Position numbers and translations under genes: made by a program
In this document: in pieces, positions 1 to 4,864 of the stretch
Position numbering within the stretch: position 1 is the stretch's first letter
Layout of the letters: the number at the start of each line of letters is the position of its first letter
DNA from: JB111 sp052093225
Lineage (GTDB): Bacteria; Actinomycetota; Actinomycetes; Actinomycetales; Actinomycetaceae
DNA: 10,905 nucleotides
NCBI GenBank assembly: GCA_052093225.1
Contig: JBQDDG010000067.1
Location: 1 to 10,905 of the forward strand
Reading direction: 5' to 3'
Notes under the pieces: model-generated
Databases searched by the model: none
The model's input: the letters and a program-made list of their open reading frames with translations, nothing else
What the model was told of the DNA's origin: nothing

Positions 1-31
1 GATGCCTACGCCCGCGCCGTCACCGCCCCCT

Positions 32-1219
32 CTACACCCTGGATTCGGAAGAGCCGCGATAGGTCCACCAGCGCACGAGCGACTCGAACGGTCCCCGTCT
101 GCCCGTCGAGGCGAGCGCGCCGGCCACCGCGAGGCCGAGGACCCAGGTACCGAGGGCGACCGCCGCCGCCACGGACGTCGAGAGGCCCGCACCGAGGCCC
201 AGCGGCCCCCACGGCACGACCACGACGACGAGCACCAACGTCTGCCACAGGTAGCCGCTCATCGACATCCGGCCCTGGGCCCTGATCAGCCGGACGACCG
301 GCCCCGGGCCCTCCCCCGCGCTCCGGGCCCTGCGTGCGACAGATGCCGCCACGAGTCCGAACAGGGCCGCGTACCCGACGCCGCCGGCGTAGCCGCTGAC
401 GCCGTGCAGGAGCGACATCAGCGGCGCGACGGACGGCTGCGGCGGCAGGAAGCCGCCACCCACGAGGCCGTACCAGGCGCCCCCGAGGAGGGCGCCGCCG
501 AGGCCGAGAAGGGCGACCCGGCGCAGGAGGTCGAGGTGCTCGCCGGGCCGGTCGAGCACTCCGTGCCGCGCGGCGAGGACGCCGAGCGGGATCGTCACAC
601 TCACCCCGAGGGCGTTGGAGAGCACGCCTCCCGCGAGCCAGTCTCCCGCGTGGCCGCCGACGGCGTCCGTCCAGCCGGTCGGGACGGGGTCACCGACCGA
701 TCCGAAGTGCCCGGTGCCGGCGAGGAGGAGGCACATGACCAGGGCCGCGGTCGCGGACCAGGCGGCGAGCGCGGCGTCGGAGGCACGCGTCATCACCGCG
801 GGCAGAACAAGAAGGTAGAGGCCGTAGGCGGCGATGATCTCGCCCGGGAAGAGAAGGATCCCGTGCAACGCGCCGATGGCCAGGAGCACGACGGAACGGC
901 GCTGGAGCAGACCGACGACGACGCCGGGCGGCGCACCCCCGTCCAGGCGCCGGGCGGCGAGCTGCCAGACGCCGTAGCCGAAGAGCAGGCCGAACAGCGG
1001 GTAGGCGCGTCCGTCGACGAGCACCAGCTGGACGGTCGCGACGACGTCGTCGAGAAGGCTCGTCCCGCGCGGGTCCGGGTATCCGCGCAGCCCCTGGAGG
1101 GGGACGTCGAAGAAGGCACGGACGTTGGCGAGGACGATGAGCGCGAGCATGGCGCCGCGCGCGAGGTCCGGGGCGAGCGAACGCTCGGCCAGCGGGGTGG
1201 GACCGAGCGGCTGCGCCAT
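32..1219 (-). CDS. DUF418 (YeiB-like) integral membrane protein
   Basis: Predicted 395-residue polytopic inner-membrane protein of the DUF418/YeiB family. The biochemical role of this family is not established; transport or envelope-related roles have been suggested. The N-terminus has the family-like segment APDLARGAML followed by a hydrophobic helix (about residues 16-33). More hydrophobic segments lie near 60-88, 107-140, 148-167, 198-217, 232-255, 265-296, 321-341 and 345-372. The DUF418 domain proper occupies roughly the C-terminal 170 residues and includes GRMSMSGYLWQ (316-326) and the closing GPFESLVRWWTYR (376-388), a typical family ending. An in-frame GTG at 1267 would add 16 polar residues. 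I prefer the ATG at 1219 because it places the hydrophobic helix close to the N-terminus, as in the family, but neither start has a convincing Shine-Dalgarno sequence. The stop is TAG at 34-32. It is divergent from bioY across 140 bp. Family assignment is firm; start and function are uncertain. Confidence 0.85.
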   Translation of the reverse strand: MAQPLGPTPLAERSLAPDLARGAMLALIVLANVRAFFDVPLQGLRGYPDPRGTSLLDDVVATVQLVLVDGRAYPLFGLLFGYGVWQLAARRLDGGAPPGVVVGLLQRRSVVLLAIGALHGILLFPGEIIAAYGLYLLVLPAVMTRASDAALAAWSATAALVMCLLLAGTGHFGSVGDPVPTGWTDAVGGHAGDWLAGGVLSNALGVSVTIPLGVLAARHGVLDRPGEHLDLLRRVALLGLGGALLGGAWYGLVGGGFLPPQPSVAPLMSLLHGVSGYAGGVGYAALFGLVAASVARRARSAGEGPGPVVRLIRAQGRMSMSGYLWQTLVLVVVVVPWGPLGLGAGLSTSVAAAVALGTWVLGLAVAGALASTGRRGPFESLVRWWTYRGSSESRV

Positions 1220-1348
1220 CCACGCATCGTCGCAGAACCGGACGGTGGCGGCTCCGTCCGTGCGCACGCGGCATGGACGTCACCCCGTCGGAGCTGGGAC
1301 CGGACCGTTCGACCTGGAAGGATGCTCGGGTCCCGCCGTGCCCGACCC

Positions 1349-1354
1349 GAGGAG
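1349..1354 (+). promoter_or_regulatory. Ribosome binding site of bioY
   Basis: GAGGAG lies five bases before the ATG at 1360. It decides the bioY start against an upstream in-frame ATG at 1273, which has no comparable site and would add 29 non-homologous, polar residues. Confidence 0.75.
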
Positions 1355-1359
1355 AAGTC

Positions 1360-1944
1360 ATGACCGCCGTCGCCACCGCCCGCCGCTCCCCCGTGCTGGC
1401 CGATCTTCTGCCCGGCACGCGCGTGCGTGACGTCGCACTCGTGCTCACGGGGGCCGTGTTCGTCATGGTCGCCGGGTGGGTGACGGTGCCGCTTCCTTTC
1501 ACCCCCGTGCCCCTCTCGCTGGCCACCTTCGCCGTCCTGCTCACGGGCGCGGCGCTCGGGCCGGCGCGCGCGGCGGCCAGCATCGGTGTCTTCCTCGCCG
1601 CCGGCCTCCTCGGCGCACCGGTGTTCGCCGAGTTCGGTTCGGGCTGGGCCTTCGCATCGTTCGGCTACGTCCTCGGCTACCTGGTGGCGGTGGTGGTGGT
1701 CGGGACGCTCGCCGAGCGCCGCGCCGACCGCACCGTCCTCGGCACGATCGGGCTCGCCCTTCTGTCCACCACGACGATCTACGCCGTCGGCCTGCCGTGG
1801 CTCATGGCGTTCCTCGACGTCGACCTCGCGGCCGGGCTGACCATGGGTGTCGTGCCCTTCCTCGTCGGCGACGCGATCAAGGCCGCGGCTGCCGCCCTGC
1901 TGCTGCCCGGCGCCTGGGCCCTCGTCACGCGGGTACGTCGCTGA
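1360..1944 (+). CDS. bioY: BioY, biotin ECF transporter S component
   Basis: Substrate-binding membrane subunit (194 residues) for biotin uptake. It either works with an ECF module (EcfA/EcfA'/EcfT or BioMN) encoded elsewhere or, as proposed for some solitary BioY proteins, on its own. About six hydrophobic segments are visible (roughly 23-42, 50-66, 70-88, 98-116, 126-148 and 158-190). Family motifs seen are PFTPVPLS (46-53), the GAPVFA turn (85-90) and the strongly conserved C-terminal PFLVGDAIKAA (166-176). Where many BioY proteins have a GPTGGYL-type loop, this one reads GWAFASFGYVLGYL (about 94-107), a variant without the Gly-Pro-Thr. No bioM or bioN gene adjoins it. The next gene is convergent and overlaps its 3' end by 20 bp, so bioY is monocistronic here. 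No biotin-regulator operator was recognised in the 140-bp upstream spacer. The start is set by the GAGGAG ribosome site. Assignment is firm. Confidence 0.92.
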   Translation: MTAVATARRSPVLADLLPGTRVRDVALVLTGAVFVMVAGWVTVPLPFTPVPLSLATFAVLLTGAALGPARAAASIGVFLAAGLLGAPVFAEFGSGWAFASFGYVLGYLVAVVVVGTLAERRADRTVLGTIGLALLSTTTIYAVGLPWLMAFLDVDLAAGLTMGVVPFLVGDAIKAAAAALLLPGAWALVTRVRR

Positions 1945-2383
1945 CGGCCAGGTCCCGCCTCATGACCAGCCGGGTCATCCTGCTCGCCCTGGCGTCGGTC
2001 TCGCCGACCACCCGGAACCCGACGTTCTCGAACATCGCCTGCGTGCCGACGAACCCCATCGTCGTGTCCATCCGGCCCGGCGGGTCGACCGGGTAGGACT
2101 CCACGGCGGGCGCACCATGCGCACCGGCGTGGCGGACCGCTCCCTCGAGGAGCTGTGCCGTCACCCTCTTCCGGCGGTGCCCGGTCCGCACGACGACGCA
2201 GATGATGCTCCAGACGGCGACCTCGTCGACGGGGCGGACGAGCGCGGAACGGACGAGCCGGAGGATCTCGTCCCGCGGGCTGATGCTGCACCAGCCCACG
2301 GGCACCCCGTCCTCGTAGGTCACCACACCGGGAGGGTGGGGGCGTTCGCACAGGGCGCGCATCGCCACCTCGTGCGATCTCAC
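1925..2383 (-). CDS. GNAT-family N-acetyltransferase, probably degenerate
   Basis: Encodes 152 residues recognisable as a GNAT acetyltransferase; the acyl acceptor is unknown. Visible family-like blocks are PPGVVTYEDGVPVGWCSISPRDE (17-39), VWSIICVVVRTGHRRK (57-72), AVESYPVD (about 95-102) and MFENVGFRVVGE (115-126). Two features are odd. First, the acetyl-CoA pyrophosphate loop, normally R/Q-x-x-G-x-G/A, has Arg73 (AGG, 2167-2165) where the first glycine is expected; one G-to-A change from GGG would explain it. Second, homologues of this type as I remember them carry about 45-50 more N-terminal residues, including the first strand and helix of the fold. The upstream in-frame sequence does not resemble them and soon meets a stop. 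GTG 2383 is the most upstream start; ATG 2362, with GAGG five bases before it, is an alternative. The gene converges on bioY with a 20-bp 3' overlap. It could be a decaying gene or an atypical but working enzyme. Confidence 0.7.
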   Translation of the reverse strand: MRSHEVAMRALCERPHPPGVVTYEDGVPVGWCSISPRDEILRLVRSALVRPVDEVAVWSIICVVVRTGHRRKRVTAQLLEGAVRHAGAHGAPAVESYPVDPPGRMDTTMGFVGTQAMFENVGFRVVGETDARASRMTRLVMRRDLAVSDVPA

Positions 2384-2395
2384 CCTCGACGCTTT

Positions 2396-2411
2396 TCGTA
2401 CACCTGTTCGA
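2396..2411. promoter_or_regulatory. Candidate LexA/SOS-box-like operator
   Basis: The sequence TCGTAC-ACCT-GTTCGA matches the actinobacterial SOS box TCGAAC-N4-GTTCGA at 11 of 12 specified positions; only the fourth base of the left half differs. It lies 13 bases upstream of the GTG of the acetyltransferase gene and 86 bases upstream of the treX start, in a divergent intergenic spacer where an operator would be expected. The match is seen directly; LexA binding is inference. With one imperfect half-site, chance occurrence in a GC-rich genome is possible. Confidence 0.35.
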
Positions 2412-2432
2412 CCACAAGGGGCCGGCGCGGTG

Positions 2433-2462
2433 TGAACATGTCCGCAGGTACCTGGTCATAGT
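2433..2462 (+). promoter_or_regulatory. Weak candidate promoter for treX
   Basis: A TGAACA at 2433-2438 (4/6 to the -35 consensus) and a CATAGT at 2457-2462 (4/6 to the -10 consensus) are 18 bases apart. They lie in the least GC-rich part of the treX upstream spacer. A transcript would start near 2469, leaving a leader of about 30 bases. The TGTGA at 2431-2435 immediately upstream could be half of a CRP/GlxR-like site. No clear Shine-Dalgarno sequence precedes the ATG at 2498. This is a low-confidence reading by eye. Confidence 0.22.
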
Positions 2463-2497
2463 CACCCCGGGCGCCGGTACGTGCCACTCTTGGTCGC

Positions 2498-4780
2498 ATG
2501 CAGCATTGGCCCGGTCAGCCCTATCCCCTCGGCGCGACGTTTGACGGTGCGGGTACCAACTTCGCCATCTTCTCCACGGTCGCCGAACGGGTCGAGCTCT
2601 GCCTCGTCGACGACGACAACACCGAGACGCGCGTCGACCTCGCCGAGGTCGACGCCCACGTCTGGCACGGGTACCTGCCCGGTGTCCGCCCGGGGCAGCG
2701 CTACGGCTACCGGGTGCACGGCCCGTGGGACCCCGCCCAGGGGCTGCGGTGCGACGCGACCAAGCTGCTCCTCGACCCGTACGCGAAGGCGGTCGACGGC
2801 CAGATCGACGGCCACCCGTCGCTCTTCTCCTACGACTTCGAGGACCCGGGCCGGTTCGCCCCGCAGGACTCGCTCGGACACACGATGGTCTCGGTCGTCG
2901 TCAACCCGTTCTTCGACTGGGGCAACGACCGGCCGCCGGGCCACGAGTACCACGACTCCGTCATCTACGAGACGCACGTCGCCGGGCTCACCCGCCTGCA
3001 CCCCGACGTCCCCGAGGAGCTGCGCGGCACGTACGCCGGCCTCAGCCACCCCGCGATCATCGACCACCTCACCTCGCTCGGGGTGACCGCCGTCGAGCTC
3101 ATGCCCGTCCACCAGTTCGCGCAGGACCCCCACCTCGTCGAGAAGGGGCTCTCCAACTACTGGGGATACAACACGATCGGTTTCTTCGCCCCGCACAACG
3201 CGTACAGCTCGCAGGGCACCCGCGGCGAGCAGGTCGACGAGTTCCGGTCGCTGGTCAAGGCGATGCACGAGGCGAACATCGAGGTCATCCTCGACGTCGT
3301 CTACAACCACACCGCCGAGGGCAACCACATGGGGCCCACACTGAGCTTCCGCGGCATCGACAACCCCCAGTACTACCGGCTCGTGCACGGGGACGAGGCG
3401 CACTACTTCGACACCACGGGCACCGGCAACTCGCTGTTCATGCGTGGTCCGCACACGCTGCAGATGATCATGGACTCGCTGCGCTACTGGGTCACCGAGA
3501 TGCACGTGGACGGGTTCCGCTTCGACCTGGCCTCCACGCTCGCCCGCGAGCTCCACGAGGTGGACAAGCTCTCCTCGTTCTTCGACATCATCCAGCAGGA
3601 CCCGGTGATCTCCCAGGCCAAGCTCATCGCCGAGCCCTGGGACGTCGGCGAGGGCGGCTACCAGGTCGGCGGTTTCCCGCCGCTGTGGACGGAGTGGAAC
3701 GGGAAGTACCGGGACACCGTCCGGGACTACTGGCGCGGCGAGCCCGGTACCCTCGGCGACCTCGCCTACCGGCTCTCCGGCTCCTCCGACCTCTACGAGC
3801 ACTCGGGTCGCCGGCCGGTCGCCTCGATCAACTTCGTCACCGCCCACGACGGCTTCACGATGCGCGACCTGGTGAGCTTCCACGAGAAGAACAACTGGGC
3901 CAACGGCGAGGAGAACCGCGACGGCGAGTCGCACAACCGCTCGTGGAACTGCGGCGTCGAGGGGCCGACGGACGACCCCGCGATCAACGCCCTGCGCGCC
4001 CGCCAGCAGCGCAACATGCTCACCACGCTGCTGCTGTCCCAGGGTGTCCCGATGATCTCCCACGGCGACGAGATCGGCCGTACCCAGAACGGCAACAACA
4101 ACGTCTACTGCCAGGACAACGAGATCGCCTGGGTGGACTGGGACCTCGACGACGACGCGGAGCACCTGCTCGCCTTCACCCGAGAGCTCGTCGAGTTCCG
4201 ACTCGCCCACCCCGTGCTGCGCCGCCGCCGCTTCCTCTCCGGCCGGCCGCACCCGGACTGGCCGGACGACCTGCCGGACATGGCGTGGTTCGCGCCGGAC
4301 GGCTCCCCCATGGAGGACGCCGACTGGGACGACGACTCGAAGACCATCGTCTGCTTCCTCAACGGGGAGGCCATCGCCGAGCCGGACGCGCGCGGCGAGC
4401 GCATCGTCGACGACTCCCTCCTGCTCGTCCTCAACGCCTCGCACGAGGACTCGCTCGTCACGCTCCCGGGCGCGGACTGGGGACCGACCTGGAAGGTCGT
4501 CCTCGACTCCACCGGCGAGAAGGTCTACGCGGGCGAGCTCGCCGCCGGAGCCCAGATCACGGTGATCGCGCGCTCGACGATCGTGCTGCTCAGCCCGCAG
4601 GGCTCGCGGGCGAGCGTCGACGACGAGGGCGAGGCCCCTTCGCGCCCGACCGTGGGGCACCTCCCGACGTCGCCGGCCTGGGACGGCGGTCGGCGCCAGA
4701 CGGCGGTCACGGCCGACGAGCCCGACGCCGACGGTGCGCTGCCGGCGGAGGAGGACCTCTCGGCCGACACGCCCGAGTAG
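2498..4780 (+). CDS. glgX: Glycogen debranching enzyme TreX/GlgX
   Basis: GH13 isoamylase-type debranching enzyme (760 residues, cytoplasmic) that hydrolyses alpha-1,6 branches of glycogen or maltodextrin, giving linear chains. Residues about 9-95 form a CBM48-like N-terminal module (PLGATFDGAGTNFAIFS). The catalytic barrel follows from about 150 to 560. Conserved GH13 regions are all present: DVVYNHT (266-272), DGFRFDLA with nucleophile Asp343, IAEPWD with acid/base Glu379, and FVTAHDGF with Asp451. GYNTIGFFAPHNAYS (223-237) is also typical of GlgX. A C-terminal beta domain runs to about 700. The last 60 residues are acidic and of low complexity, an extension absent from the 657-residue E. 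coli GlgX. It is the first gene of a treX-treY-treZ cluster, so its main job is likely to feed linear maltooligosaccharides to TreY; it can equally be called treX. The ATG start gives the expected family N-terminus although no strong ribosome site precedes it. Confidence 0.95.
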   Translation: MQHWPGQPYPLGATFDGAGTNFAIFSTVAERVELCLVDDDNTETRVDLAEVDAHVWHGYLPGVRPGQRYGYRVHGPWDPAQGLRCDATKLLLDPYAKAVDGQIDGHPSLFSYDFEDPGRFAPQDSLGHTMVSVVVNPFFDWGNDRPPGHEYHDSVIYETHVAGLTRLHPDVPEELRGTYAGLSHPAIIDHLTSLGVTAVELMPVHQFAQDPHLVEKGLSNYWGYNTIGFFAPHNAYSSQGTRGEQVDEFRSLVKAMHEANIEVILDVVYNHTAEGNHMGPTLSFRGIDNPQYYRLVHGDEAHYFDTTGTGNSLFMRGPHTLQMIMDSLRYWVTEMHVDGFRFDLASTLARELHEVDKLSSFFDIIQQDPVISQAKLIAEPWDVGEGGYQVGGFPPLWTEWNGKYRDTVRDYWRGEPGTLGDLAYRLSGSSDLYEHSGRRPVASINFVTAHDGFTMRDLVSFHEKNNWANGEENRDGESHNRSWNCGVEGPTDDPAINALRARQQRNMLTTLLLSQGVPMISHGDEIGRTQNGNNNVYCQDNEIAWVDWDLDDDAEHLLAFTRELVEFRLAHPVLRRRRFLSGRPHPDWPDDLPDMAWFAPDGSPMEDADWDDDSKTIVCFLNGEAIAEPDARGERIVDDSLLLVLNASHEDSLVTLPGADWGPTWKVVLDSTGEKVYAGELAAGAQITVIARSTIVLLSPQGSRASVDDEGEAPSRPTVGHLPTSPAWDGGRRQTAVTADEPDADGALPAEEDLSADTPE

Positions 4781-4810
4781 CCGTCGGCCGTCCGGACGTG
4801 CCGCGCGCGT

Positions 4811-4841
4811 CCCCGGCTCCCGGGGCAGACTGGCACTGCCC
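4811..4841 (+). other. Two competing hairpins in the treX-treY spacer
   Basis: The 84-bp spacer between treX and treY contains two perfect 6-bp inverted repeats that share bases. CCCCGG/CCGGGG (4811-4816 with 4820-4825, loop CTC) and GGGCAG/CTGCCC (4823-4828 with 4836-4841, loop of seven) cannot fully form together. Neither is followed by a T-run, so a classical intrinsic terminator is unlikely. The second hairpin ends 12 bases before the treY ribosome site. A role in RNA stability or in setting treY levels is speculation. Confidence 0.3.
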
Positions 4842-4853
4842 GCCCCCTGAACC

Positions 4854-4858
4854 GGAGG
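4854..4858 (+). promoter_or_regulatory. Ribosome binding site deciding the treY start
   Basis: GGAGG at 4854-4858 directly abuts an ATG at 4859, which is therefore too close to be used. The in-frame GTG at 4865 has the ideal six-base spacing and is chosen as the treY start. Confidence 0.75.
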
Positions 4859-4864
4859 ATGCAC

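Noticed and set aside
1307..1312. GTTCGA upstream of bioY as a second LexA half-site
   Set aside because: The partner half-site at the required spacing (1297-1302) does not resemble TCGAAC, so there is no palindrome.
2..1363. 453-codon plus-strand frame opposite the DUF418 gene
   Set aside because: Highly charged, Arg/Glu/Asp-rich product without hydrophobic core or motif. The minus strand gives a typical membrane protein with DUF418 ends.
4831..4836. TGGCAC as part of a sigma-54 promoter for treY
   Set aside because: No GC element at the required spacing, and actinobacteria generally lack sigma-54. The bases are part of a hairpin loop and arm.
2462..4864. 800-codon minus-strand frame opposite treX
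   Set aside because: Val/Glu/Arg-rich antisense composition, the mirror of a GC-rich coding strand, with no domain seen. TreX on the plus strand has complete catalytic motifs.
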